Source: Inonotus obliquus
Lineage: Eukaryota > Basidiomycota > Agaricomycetes > Hymenochaetales > Hymenochaetaceae
Length of the DNA: 64,000 nt
Assembly (NCBI GenBank): GCA_032164295.1
Contig: JAJHTX010000004.1
Coordinates: forward strand, 2,604,001 to 2,668,000
Direction of reading: 5' to 3'
In this document: positions 47,383-58,435 of the stretch, one piece after another
Numbering within the stretch: the first letter of the stretch is position 1
How the letters are laid out: the number at the start of each line of letters is the position of its first letter
The notes under the pieces: model-generated
What the model saw: the letters and a program-made list of their open reading frames with translations, nothing else
Databases searched by the model: none
Told to the model about the DNA's origin: nothing
Made by a program: the position numbers and the translations under genes

Positions 47383-49729
47383 ATGCCAACTGTCTCTGTA
47401 GACAAAGCAGATCTTTGGGAGAGACTCGGCAGAGAATATTGTCAGTACCATCTCTGGTCTTTTCCTCACTGTCGTCTCGTTACTAATATCATCTTAGCAA
47501 CCGAAGAATTCGATCAGCTCTGCTTTGATTATGGACTCGAGTTGGACGAGGATGTGCGTTCCAACAGTGTATTGTGGCTTTGTTACTTGGGAAATCTCAA
47601 CCTACTCACTAGACAACGGAGGAGGTTGAAGATGCGATAAAGAAAGGACTTCCTGCAGAACGTCCGGTGCGTATCATTGGTAGTAGCATGCTTTCCTGCA
47701 ATCTGACTGAATGTTTTAGCATTTAAAAATCGAGGTTCCCGCAAATCGGTGGGTCGAGTTTATCTGAAACCGTAATAAGTACTCATGCTAGTCATCCGCT
47801 TGATAGTTATGACCTACTTTGTATCGAAGGGATCTCTCGTGCATTCCGCATTTACCTTGGAAAAGATCCACTCACGCCGTACAAACTGGTGTATCCTAAA
47901 GGAGGGGAATCTGCCCTTTTAACTGCCACCGTTGCATCTGACGTATGTCTATTAATTCAATCTATTGGCTTGACATTAGTGATAACTCCTACCGTCCCAG
48001 ACCAGGAAGATCAGGCCGTACTTTGCCGGCGCCATCCTGCGGAACGTCAAGTTCACACAGCGCACCTATGACTCCTTCATCGATTTACAGGACAAGCTTC
48101 ATCAGAACATCTGTAGACGCAGACAGCTTGTGGCCATTGGTACTCATGACCTGGATACCCTCCAACCTCCCTTTCGTTACGAGGCCCGGAAACCTCGTGA
48201 TATCAAGTTCGCTCCGCTCAGCAAGACCAAGGAATATACAGCGGAAGAGTTAATGACTGTCTACGAAGTGAGAGTCTGTTTACAATGTTTACGACACGTG
48301 CTCAGTTCCCCTGTAGTCGGACAAGCAGTTATCAAAATACCTTCCGATCATTAGAGATTCACCCGTTTACCCAATCATATACGACCAGAACGACGTTGTC
48401 TTGTCCATGCCCCCGATCATTAACTCAGAACACAGCAAAATAACTTTGAATACAAGGAATGTGTTCATTGATGTTACTGCAACAGATCAGACAAAGCTGG
48501 GGATTGTCGTCAACATGGTATCTGCAATGTTTGCTGAGTATTGTGAGGAACCGTTCGCGTAGGTGTACCATTACTCAGTTGAGGCAAAGTATCTAACACG
48601 CTTGTCCAGTATTGAACCGGTGAAGATTGTCTATTTGGATGGAACGTCTAAGATCACTCCTGACATCTCACCAACACACTTCACTGCGCATGCGTCGTAT
48701 ATCAATTCCTGTACGGGCGTTTCATTAACAACATCAGATATCAGCAAATTGCTTGGACAGATGTCTCTATCCGCATCAATCTCCGATAAAGATCCCGACG
48801 CGGTAGAGGTCGATGTACCATGCACGCGTCCTGATATACTGCATGAATGCGATATCATGGAGGACGTGGCGATTGCGTATGGTTACAACAACCTTCCCAA
48901 AACGTTCCCAGGATCAAACACAGTGGCGCAAGCACTGCCTATAAGCAAGATAAGTGATCTTGTGCGACAGGAGTGGGCACAGGCAGGATGGATAGAGGTT
49001 CTGCCGTTCATCCTATGCTCTCACGAAGAAAACTTCGAATGGCTCAATCGAGTTGATGATGGGTCCCACGTCGTGAAGATCGCGAACCCGAAGACGCTCG
49101 AGTTCCAGGTCGTGCGCACGTCTTTGCTTCCGGGTCTTTTAAAGACTGTTCGGGAGAACCGCTCGCACCCGTTACCCATTAAAATATTCGAATCATCGGA
49201 TATTGTCCTAAAGGATAAATCAGTAGAGCTTCGCGCCAAGAACGTGCGTCATGCGGCGGCGGTTTGGTGTAACAGGACAGCAGGTTTCGAGGTGGTGCAC
49301 GGCTTGCTGGACAGGCTTATGCAAGTACTTGAGGTTCCTAGGATTTTCGCATCGGATACAAAGGCGGCGCATGGATACTATTTGAAAGAGAAGCAAGGTA
49401 TGCTACTCTTTATGCACTTGTGTAATGCTTGACTTACTGTTTATGGTGGACGCATAGATCCAACTTTTTTCCCTGGTCGTTGTGCAACGGTTTATTATCG
49501 CGCGCCACCTTCTGAGTCTGCGAACCACAGATCATCTATTAACAAGGTTGCAGATGAGCTCAAGGCAACGCTGACGGGATCAACAACGGGCGACAAGGTG
49601 ATCGGCGTGTTGGGCATTTTGCATCCGACTGTGCTGGAGAAGTTTGAGATTGGGTTCCCGTGTTCAGCGCTTGAGATAAATTTGGAACCGTTCAAGAAGG
49701 AGGCGCAGCCTGTGTGGATTAATCCGTAG
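47383..49729 (+). CDS. FRS1: Cytosolic phenylalanine-tRNA ligase beta subunit
   Basis: Beta subunit of the cytosolic PheRS heterotetramer. [19 protein letters not shown] starts the N-terminal domain and continues after an intron as [18 protein letters not shown]. The B3/B4 (editing-type) region shows [20 protein letters not shown] and [20 protein letters not shown], then [20 protein letters not shown] and [16 protein letters not shown]. The B5 and later region has [40 protein letters not shown] and [14 protein letters not shown]. The catalytic-like module follows with [33 protein letters not shown] and [10 protein letters not shown]. It ends [20 protein letters not shown] and [18 protein letters not shown]. 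About seven introns are removed. The stop is at 49727-49729. The alpha subunit lies at 28883-30892. Confidence 0.93.
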
Positions 49730-50032
49730 AGACTGAGATGTTACGTAGCACTGTAGAAATAGATATAAACCCAAGAGGATGATGTTATCAAATGAGCTGA
49801 TGGTTCCATCAGTAGAGTCTGAGTCTTCATTACATAATCCGAGCTAAGTAGTGACGGCGCCTCTGTTCCTCCCTCTTGCGACGCCCTTTGCTTTGCTGCA
49901 ATCCACTTCCATCCCGCTCTCTTCTCATCTTTCGTCCACTCTCTGGCTCCCTCTTTCGTTTTTTACTCTGGTTGGAATAGGAAAACTATCATTACATTCG
50001 ACATATACTAATTATCTTTGTCTCACTCAGCC
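49730..50032. promoter_or_regulatory. Promoter of the Bsd2-like gene
   Basis: About 300 bases between two plus-strand genes, with a long C/T-rich tract (49857-49960) just upstream of the start. Pyrimidine tracts like this are common at fungal transcription starts. Confidence 0.5.
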
Positions 50033-51691
50033 ATGCCGGCCGGTTATGCTGCTCTCCCAAACCCCCGCTCGCATCCTGATGAAGATGAACTAGAAGCTGC
50101 CTTCGAAGCAAGTGACGATGAAGATGATAGAGATGACCGCAACACAGAGTCTCGTCCCCTAAATCCACGTCGTACAAGTGGGGAGCACGACGATGATGAT
50201 CATGACGACGAGAGTGCGCAGCCCCTCGCCACTAATAACGGCGCTTCAGCCACACATACTCGTTTCCAAAGCACTTCTGCTCCCGGTGCATACAATTTTG
50301 AAGCTGTGGACTACGATTATCCTCCTCCAGGCTCTCCTCCCCCCAATCCCTGGGGCAACTCAAATGGCATTATCTCGACTTCGCCCGTGACGCGCCCTAA
50401 CCGTCCTGCTCAAGGAAGTAGCTGGGTTCGACGAGTATTACCGGCGCGGATAATTGATAGGCTCTCCAGGAGCGAGAGGAGGCAGCCGATCGTCGCTGGG
50501 CGAGGCGTTGATGGTGTTTTCTCAAATGTCACTGCCAAGCCAACTGCTCCGCGACAGATTACTGAGGGTAAGATTCCGTTCTTTGATTTGGTGCTGATGT
50601 AGATCATTGATCAAACTGAGCAGAAGATGGGGTCTACGTTATGCCCGAGGATACTCAGAAAGATGCGCCGCCCTCGTATGCCGCTGCACAGGCTGATGCA
50701 GTACCTCCGTATTGGGAAACTACTGTTCATGCACCATCTTCACTATCGCCTGGCATGATGGTACCAGGTGAATTGCCGATTGAAGGGCTCGCAACTGGCA
50801 CAGTATTCTCTTTCCTTTGGAACATGCTCGTTTCGATCTCGTTCCAGTTCGTTGGTTTCCTTCTCACATACCTGTTGCATACCACGCACGCTGCGAAGCT
50901 TGGTGCACGCGCCGGGTTAGGACTAACTCTCGTTCAATATGGATTTGCCATCAAGTCGAATAGAGATGACTTTGCTAATGGGGACCTATCATGGGGAACA
51001 AATACTGCGGATAATGCCGTTGAGCCAAGACCTCCATTTGATAGTGCCGCCGAGGCAGATGCTTGGTTCTTGAACCATCCGAATACGACTGTGGATGGGA
51101 CGTCTGATGGCGGGACTGGAGTGACAGATAATGGCAATACTTTCATGGCAAGCGATGCAACATCCGAATGGTTGGCCTTTTTACTCATGACAATTGGTAA
51201 GACGATGCGTTATATTTTCGTGTATAGTTGCTAAACTATATTATTGCATAGGATGGTTCATTCTACTCAACTCAATCCTTGGATTCTGGCGCATTAAACG
51301 CTGGGAACGTTCCATACTTGCTTCACACGAAGAAAACCCAGACCAACCGCCTCAAGTGCAAGCAGACCAGGCACACGGCCGACAAAGCAGTTTCTCGACG
51401 CACTTTGAGCGTACGCTCGGTTTACGTCTACCGAACTTCAATATCGCTCTCGCACCTCCAGGTACAGGCAGGGGTGGCTTACTTTTTGATTACGACGAAG
51501 ACTACAACCGTGTTAGTGGCCGTGATCTTGAACGAGGTTCGATTGACGAGGAGGGAGAGCATCGGACGATCGAGGAAGAGATCATGGCTGCTATCCCTGC
51601 TGATCATCCTGATCGCGAAAGACTTGTTGCTGAAGCGGTTGCGAATGAGCGACGCTTGCAGCAGGACTTGCGAGCTGCTGGGCTTTTGTGA
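50033..51691 (+). CDS. BSD2: Bsd2/NDFIP-like membrane adaptor for Rsp5 ubiquitin ligase
   Basis: About 510 residues in three exons (introns about 50570-50623 and 51200-51251). The acidic N-terminus has long Asp/Glu runs and YPPPGSPPPNPWG. It is followed by a PPxY motif in DAPPSYAAA, the docking site for WW domains of Rsp5/Nedd4 ligases. Three membrane spans come next: GTVFSFLWNMLVSISFQFVG with FLLTYLLHTTHA, ARAGLGLTLVQYGFAI, and WLAFLLMTIGWFILLNSILG followed by FWRIKRWE. This is the NDFIP/Bsd2 fold. Yeast Bsd2 brings metal transporters and vacuolar proteins to Rsp5 in the Golgi and endosome. The C-terminal cytosolic part is charged (HRTIEEEIMAAIPADHPDRE) and ends DLRAAGLL. It is longer than yeast Bsd2 (321 residues), with the extra length in disordered tails. 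Confidence 0.87.
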
Positions 51692-53610
51692 TGAATGTAA
51701 AAGGATACCGCTGAGGCGGAAGTGCGGAAGAATGTGGAGTTGTGTTCATTAGGGTGTATATTTATCTAGGTAGATAACTTGTTTTGCCTTACCTTTTTAC
51801 TTATTGGTGACTTAACTTTTCTTGAAATAAAGAACTAGGATTCGCATTTCGCGTTGAACCTTCCGTCGCTCCTAGTTAGTAACTATCTTCTGCCTGCTTT
51901 GGAGTTCTTACAGATCCCGCAGGGAGGCTTGCCTACACTTATTTTCGGTTCGGCTGTTCATTCATTTCCTGGACTTCCTCCCAACTTCCCAGCCAACTTT
52001 CTTCCCATACGATTCACTCAGGTCCGAGGTGTACATTACTTTACTACTTATTCCGCGGATTCATCCCGCGAATTGTTCTACATGTTGTTCTCATCTCCTT
52101 GACGGACTGCCACACTCCTGATTCCGCCCGCGCCTCGGGTGCGAAGGTTAGTCAAGACTGAAGAGCATTATTTCATCGCATAGGTGCGTGGCTGTTCTTG
52201 GGTTCTCATTGTTTTTGGTTTGCTGAACAGCCAGCGCACGAGCCATGAGTCACATCGGTATTGTAAATTTTGCAACATACTAAGGCACGGTTTGAGTTAC
52301 GTTTAATATGAATACTGTCTGACCCCTCTCCTACATTCTCAGACTCTCCTATACTACACCAACTTTCACTGCAAGTGCCTGCACGGCGATGGAAGATGGA
52401 AGTATGATAAACTTAGCACCCTCCAACCTTAATCATCCGTCCGCCTCGTGTATGGACATCACATCACAGGCCCATCCAACAAGCATACAGTAGTTGAGAT
52501 GTAATCTCAAGCCTTAAGCTTCCGGAGAATAAAAAATTGAACCATGACGAAAAGGTACGTCAGGTGCTTCGCAGTATTCAATCTTTCCTTTCTTCTCAAG
52601 TTCAAAGAGGATACATTTTCAGTCCGGAAGAGAATCTATTCATTTCACCTAAATTTGATTCTTGAAAACACACATACAGGCATATAGTATGCGATAACCA
52701 GGGAAGAGTGGAGGGGAGGGGAGGGTTACGAGACCGACACTACGGAACCGAGATGATAAAGGAACATGCTGTTGTACAGTACAGATTGCAGAAAGGAGAA
52801 AAGATGCGAGAGGAACGGAAGTAATCAAGAAGGGATGGCAACAAATGGAGGTTTGATTTGTGGGGGAAGGAAGTGCTGATACGAGCGGGTAGATGGAACG
52901 CATGGAACCCCAGATATGCGGATCATTACGAAGGAAAACAAGGGCGAGTGGGAAGAGTAGGGAAATGCGTAGGGTATACAGAGATGACGAAGAACAGATG
53001 GGTCCGGGGCTAATAAAGAAAATAATCAATCTTATTTTAGGACGCAAAGGATCCGTGCAGATACAGGAGATACGCTATCGTGTATGAGCGTTCTCCTTTC
53101 TACACCGGTGTAGTCGATATCGATAGGAGCTGGATAGGAAAGTATCATCCGTACTTCGTAGCTACGGCACGTCGGCTGAGCAGACCCACGTATCAGAGAT
53201 GTCAGGAGACAAGTCGTAACGTTCCCAGCCATTCACGTTGTGTATATATAATCGTGTTTACGAAGTTCCCTGGATGGTTTTACTTCATCGCAACGCGTGA
53301 GGAACGCGGTTAGGCGTGATGTAACCGGTGGTCTAGACTTTCCAAGTACAAACGAGGGTGAGGAGTTCCTGATGGTTGTAGGGTGCACATTCCATGGCCA
53401 TGGACAGATACCAGTGAGAGGAATCGATGTTGGGCAGATAGCAAATGAAGGCATAAACTCGAGACACTTCAAAAACGCAGTATATATGCGTGACTAGGAG
53501 TCGCAAATCGTGCCTAGGGGTGGGATGAACTATCAGTATATATATAGCTTTACAAATCTTTCCTATCACGCTCACTTTAGTAAGTCGTTTGGGACAACGG
53601 GAGCATCGTT
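51692..53610. other. 1.9-kb region without a recognised gene
   Basis: Longest non-repeat gap in the window. Open frames up to 132 codons exist on both strands but have no recognisable protein features or convincing splice linkage. I see no tRNA cloverleaf and no long repeat. It may hold 3' UTRs, a non-coding transcript or a decayed gene. Confidence 0.4.
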
Positions 53611-54388
53611 TCACCAATTGTGGAGCATTGCACGGTTGGATTCACGCACGAGTCGGGTGACACGCAAACAACTTTCCATGCGCGATTCTAAGAGATCGCC
53701 AAAGAGCTCAAGTAGTTGAGCACTCGGCTCCGGCGCGCCTGTGTGAGTGTGGCTACGAGGACGAGCCGCGTGTTGCTGGTGTAGAGGTCCAAGATGCAAC
53801 TTGAATGATTTCTTGCGCTTAAGCCATTTTGAAGAAGGTGCCTGAGCGGCATTTGTTGCGCGAAGAGTCAGAGGAACGAGGGACCGTGTCTGCGGCGGTA
53901 GGACATCGTCCTCCTCTTCCTTCTTCACAACGGGGTCGTCCGGACTCCCATAGCCCTCCGAGTCCGTCGTCGCAGGCGTTGGCTCGTTGGTCGTGTTGCT
54001 CGAGAAGCCTATAGACGGGGCCGAGCCGTCAGAGTCTAATTGCTCATCAGATGAACCGCCGATAGTTGGTGCCAGGAGCAACGGGCCCTGAACATAAGCC
54101 AGTTCCAATGAGGCGCGCGATCTCTGCACCCAGCCTCTTCGTTGCTGATAATACCGAAATAAGGACGTCAATAAGCACAAGCCCTAAAAACGTCGGTTCT
54201 GTATGCACCTGGTAGAAGATAAGGAGCGTATTCAAGAGATGCATGGTGACTTCGGATGGGACGTCGGGCGCCGCCGATACTAGGGTTGAACCGTGATGTG
54301 CAGTGGACATGAGACGATTGGACTGGTCGAGATTATACGCGCCATGGTGCACGACCGCACCGCCTGGGAAGGGAACGGGGACGGGCAT
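53611..54388 (-). CDS. Unrecognised protein, hydrophobic middle and acidic/basic C-terminal half
   Basis: The C-terminal exon (54180-53611) reads RRGWVQRSRASLELAYVQGP, an acidic Ser/Asp region with VKKEEEDDVLPP, a basic patch KWLKRKKSFKLHLG, and ends LLESRMESCLRVTRLVRES. The upstream part, from ATG 54388 (MPVPVPFPGGAVVHHGAYNL), contains SEVTMHLLNTLLIFYQ. The frames of the two parts differ near 54180-54220. The only obvious GT..AG pair (gtgcat..ttag) would be 25 bases, shorter than normal introns here, so the exact join is unresolved. No family is recognised. The gene is divergent from EMC10. Confidence 0.45.
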
Positions 54389-54610
54389 TGGGAAGAGGGA
54401 TGGAGATGGTGGTGAGAAGGAGGGTGTCTGCAACCATCTCGGGCATATAAGTATACGGGAAATATGGGAAATAGAGAAAAGGAATGCACAAACACACGCC
54501 CATGGTCTAGACGCGTACACGTAAGCAAATGTAAGCAGAAACGTTGATCTTTCTCCCCAATTCGGTAAAATATACTTCTTGGTGCCTTTGGGCGTTAGAT
54601 CGTGTCGACC

Positions 54611-55576
54611 ATGCTCACTGCTCTCGTCCTCCTCCTGACGCCTCTACTTGTCGCCTCAGCAGATGTACAACTCCGGCTATTGCATAGAGTATATGGACCT
54701 GGCGTTCCAGAGTATCCATTTACTCCCCGTGCGACGCTAGATCCCACCTCGTTTCAGTTATTGCCGGCAGAACAATTACGGGATAGCCTCGCCCAGTTCT
54801 ATAACGATGTGAAGGGCAATAAGGACGCGTTGTACCAGCTCGCGCTCCAGACTGCGCCAGCCGACGAAGAATTTGATCCGTCTGGTGAACGCCTAGACAT
54901 TTCCTCAGTCAAAGCAGTACGCGTTTTCAAGTCTGGTGTTCCCTTGTTCATTTGTTCATAAAGTATGATTAAACCAGTGCCACATTCCGATTGCCTCTGG
55001 GGAATATTTTACGCTCCACTTGGATCGTACAGGCGCTCCGGTTCACGTCGATTATTACCTTAGGGACATTCCAGCTACCGGTGACTGTCCTTCCTCCAAG
55101 CAGCTGCGAGCAGTGAACCTGGACCAGTCCAACTGGCTTCAACCTAAGAATGCGACGATTCATGTTCTGCATGCAACACACCCTCCATTGTATAGCGGCC
55201 CCTGTTTATTCATTTCGTCCGCATGCTAACGTGTTACTGCCTAGGCCTGAACTGAAAATGCCACCCCCGATGTCGCCGAAGGGCCAGGTCATAGCCCCAG
55301 AACCGGAAAAGACGTTCCTACAGAAGTACTGGCTATATATTGTCGCAGCACTCGCCATTATTCGTAAGTAAATTCATTTCGCTTTCGTTCATTTTCGTGC
55401 GAGACTTTCGACCGCTCCGTTGTTTTACTTGTCACACTGTCCTCGGTACATCCCATGTCCAAGATCACAATTTGGTTTGGTACCTTGGAGGCTAATACTG
55501 ATGTCCCTTACCCTCAATAGTACTTACAGGCTCACCACCCGAGGAAGAAGCCCGTCGTCCTGCCGGAGGGCGATAG
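54611..55576 (+). CDS. EMC10: ER membrane protein complex subunit 10
   Basis: About 235 residues in four exons. A signal peptide, MLTALVLLLTPLLVASADVQ, opens the lumenal domain: LRLLHRVYGPGVPEYPFTPR and SFQLLPAEQLRDSLAQFYND. After an intron (about 54917-54976) come HIPIASGEYFTLHLDRTGAP and VHVDYYLRDIPATGDCPSSK. The third exon ends in the C-terminal anchor PEKTFLQKYWLYIVAALAII. An intron (about 55363-55518) joins it to VLTGSPPEEEARRPAGGR and the stop. Signal peptide, beta-rich lumenal domain and FLQKYW..YI anchor match EMC10 of the ER membrane protein complex, which inserts tail-anchored and polytopic proteins. The last intron is longer than the others. It is convergent with the acetyltransferase gene, 160 bases apart. 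Confidence 0.85.
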
Positions 55577-55736
55577 TGAGGTTAGGCTATACTGGGATGT
55601 GTTATATGGCCTCATTTGGGGTCCCTACAGTAAAAAGTTGGACTGTACTCCAATATCCTTTCTTTGATACTTCTTACGCGAAACGCGGAAACAATGCATC
55701 AGACGAGTGGCACATAATCAAACTGCGAGCCTGTCC

Positions 55737-56494
55737 TCACACAAATCTCAACCCTGCACAGTTATCGGGAGCCCCTTCAATGGTCCGAAAGCCGAGCCGC
55801 TCGTAAAACCGCGCAGCTTCGATGTTCCTCGGGTCCATCGAAACCCATACGCCTGCCAAACCCTTTTCGTCATGCAAGTATTTCACGGCTGCGTCGACGA
55901 GCCGACGTCCCCAACCTTGACGCTGTGCATCTGGCAGAATATCTATATGCTGCTGAAATGAGTCAGCAAGATGCTCGCCAAGCTAATACAGACAAGACGA
56001 ACAAAGTGTGCTGGTGAGAATGCGATGGACGCGTCGGTCGCTCGATCTGGTGTGTGCAAGAGCGATATGAAACGTTTATCGGCTTCGGTAAGCTGTGTTC
56101 CATAAACAGATTTCCAATTGCATTCTGCGGGTTTTGCATACTTCGCGCGGAGGGGCGGGAACCAGTCTCGCTCTAATGCTTGCTCAAATCCGCGTGTATC
56201 GTGCGTAAATAAGATATACCCGACAACATTCTCATCAGCATTTACACTTGTTTCTTTTGAGACGCCGTCTGTTGAGTGAAGTTGCTCAGAACGACGGCGT
56301 ACAAGGACAAAACCGCCGGCGTGCGGTAAATGCACGTAGGGTACTGCGTAGAAGAGACCAAGAAGTTCGGGAATTGAGTGTAAGGATTCAGCAGACTTGC
56401 CCGCATCGCCAGTCACCAAGCAGATATGTGACAGCGATGGTGAGTCAGAAGCACAGGCGGGTCGAATGTAGAAAGACTCGTCGGAATGTGCCAT
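55737..56494 (-). CDS. GCN5-related (GNAT) N-acetyltransferase
   Basis: About 230 residues in two exons. MAHSDESFYIRPACASDSPS is the usual GNAT N-terminal strand and helix. Then come GLFYAVPYVHLPHAGGFVLV and NVVGYILFTHDTRGFEQAL (the central strand). After an intron near 55955-56005 the acetyl-CoA binding motif A follows: HIDILPDAQRQGWGRRLVDA (Q-R-Q-G-W-G pyrophosphate loop). It ends VWVSMDPRNIEAARFYERLG and FRTIEGAPDNCAGLRFV before the stop at 55737. Its substrate is unknown. The long insert around RDWFPPLRAKYAKPAEC resembles that of O-GlcNAcase-type or small-molecule GNATs in fungi. The gene is divergent from the alpha/beta hydrolase gene. Confidence 0.82.
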
Positions 56495-56932
56495 TACGAT
56501 TGAAACTCTTCACACCGGAAGGGCTGAGGATTGATGATTGAAGTTGGCAAGTATTCTCTTTCAGCGGAGTCAAAAACTGGGTAGACTCGGAAAATCTTCG
56601 GCCATTGTGCCTGATCGGCGGATGATCGGCGGATGATCGACGCAACGCGTTCAAGGTCCGTGTCTGTTTGAATCTTGCATCGCTCGTCTCCCTTTATAAG
56701 TACTGGCGGGAACCATTCTTATCTAAGTTATCTCATCACTCATTCAGAGAGTAGCGAATGTTTTCTTGGGAAGCATCTGCCGTGTTGAGCTTATTCTAAG
56801 CGTCGAAACCATATTTCGTGCGGCCGCATCTCATCGTGCATAACAGTTCACTGCACGGTGTTTGTTCTTAACGGTATCTAACCACCTTGGTGTTGATCCT
56901 CCAGCATTCTGTCGCGTACCTAGCCCTTCGCA
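56495..56932. promoter_or_regulatory. Divergent promoter (GNAT / alpha-beta hydrolase)
   Basis: 438 bases between divergent starts. A short tandem repeat, gatcggcggat followed by gatcggcggat, lies at 56608-56640. TATAAG occurs near 56694 and may serve the plus-strand gene. No other element is recognised. Confidence 0.45.
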
Positions 56933-58288
56933 ATGTCGGAAATGCAGAAGGTGCAAGTCGACGAAAATGGAACAGTGTTGGCGTATATCGACTCTGGAGC
57001 CCCGTCCAACGAGTCTTATACAACGCTTGTTTGCGTCCATGGTCATTCATATCATGCTCGTAGGTCTTCAAGTTATCTATGCTACAGCTCCTCGACACTG
57101 AAGAAATCGTATTACCAGAGAACTTCTCCCGACTCCTTCCTCTCGCTCAGAAATTCAACCTACGGATCATCGCACTCAACCGACGTGACTACGTTGGATC
57201 CACACCCTTTTCTGAAGCCGAGTTAGAAGCACTAAGGGAAGGAAATGATGAAGCTAAGGAAGACTTTCTGAAAGCTCGAGGACTTGAGATCGCTCGTTCT
57301 CTTGTATGGATCATCAAGGAACTGAAGATTCCTCCCTCAAGCGAGGATGGGAGATCCGGTGGACTTGCGTTGCTCGGCTGGTCTTTAGGAAATATCACGA
57401 CTTTAGCTTTCCTTGGTAACTTGAAGACGTATCCTGAAGATATTGCTCAAACTTTGGAACCCTACCTCAGGACGTTCTTCATTTATGGTAAGCAACTAAC
57501 TCGACCCTGCTTCGCCTTTAATTCTTCATCTTAAGGCTTCTTTAATCCTAGACTTGCCAAACAACTGCCTCGGGTACCCTCGTCCAGAAGGTTATTACCA
57601 CCCTCTTGAAGATACTTCCATTCCAGAGCGTATACGAGGAATCGCTTTCGGGAAATGGGTATCTTCATATTACGAGCACCCAGCATATACCACCCAACCC
57701 AAGTCCCAATCTAATTCATCCACCAACACAAGCTCTGTTTTCCCAGGGAATGATCGCTCAATTGAAGCATTACAATTACGCGCCCCAAAGAAAGCCGCAC
57801 GTCCTTGTACACTCGATAAACTTTCGCCTCGTGAGTTGTTGACCTCTGTGGACGTTGCACCTGGTACGCGCTCCGAATGGGCCATTTGGAGACTCCCTTC
57901 ATCGGTCTTGCACTCACAGAAGTGCAGAGCTCTGTTCCTGGAGCCTGAGTCTGATACGGCCTCTAGCGATGATACTACCGAATATGTACTCCCACACCTG
58001 AAGATACGTGTTCTATGCGGTTTATCCTCGCTGTGGGTCGTCCAATGGGAGACATGGTCCTTTGAAGAGGAGTATTCCAAGTGGAGGAGTGAAGGGAAGA
58101 ACGTGCGGCCGGTGAAGTTTATACCAGTTGAAGAAGCAAATCATTTCGTGAGTTTTACATTTACTCTCCGTATCACGCTATGCGTCTGGCTTCTGATGGA
58201 CGATTTGATTTACCTCCGACTTTGGAAGATGCACTGGGACGATGCAGAAATATTCTATAAGCTCTGTTCGGAAAATATCAAGGCATGA
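56933..58288 (+). CDS. Alpha/beta-fold hydrolase
   Basis: About 370 residues in four exons. MSEMQKVQVDENGTVLAYID starts the fold. The oxyanion-region loop is TLVCVHGHSYHA, after which an intron (about 57058-57110) leads to RLLPLAQKFNLRIIALNRRD. The nucleophile elbow is LALLGWSLGNITTLAFLG (G-W-S-L-G). The lid region runs YDLPNNCLGYPRPEGYYHPL to KWVSSYYEHPAYTTQPKSQS. Near the C-terminus IRVLCGLSSLWVVQWETW is the strand that often precedes the acid residue. EEANHF with a final intron to MHWDDAEIFYKLCSENIKA supplies the catalytic His. This is a serine hydrolase of the abhydrolase_1 type, common in Agaricomycetes. The substrate is unknown and no signal peptide is seen, so it is probably cytosolic. 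Confidence 0.82.
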
Positions 58289-58435
58289 ATAATTAAGCAA
58301 AATGCAGTGAACAATATCATGTACAGTTAGTGTAGATTGCGTCGTAATGAATCGTGCAGTCATGAAGGGATTGAAAAACAACTGAATAATAATGCGTGTG
58401 GTTCTTCTAATGTCATTGCTATCAATGTCATCAAT

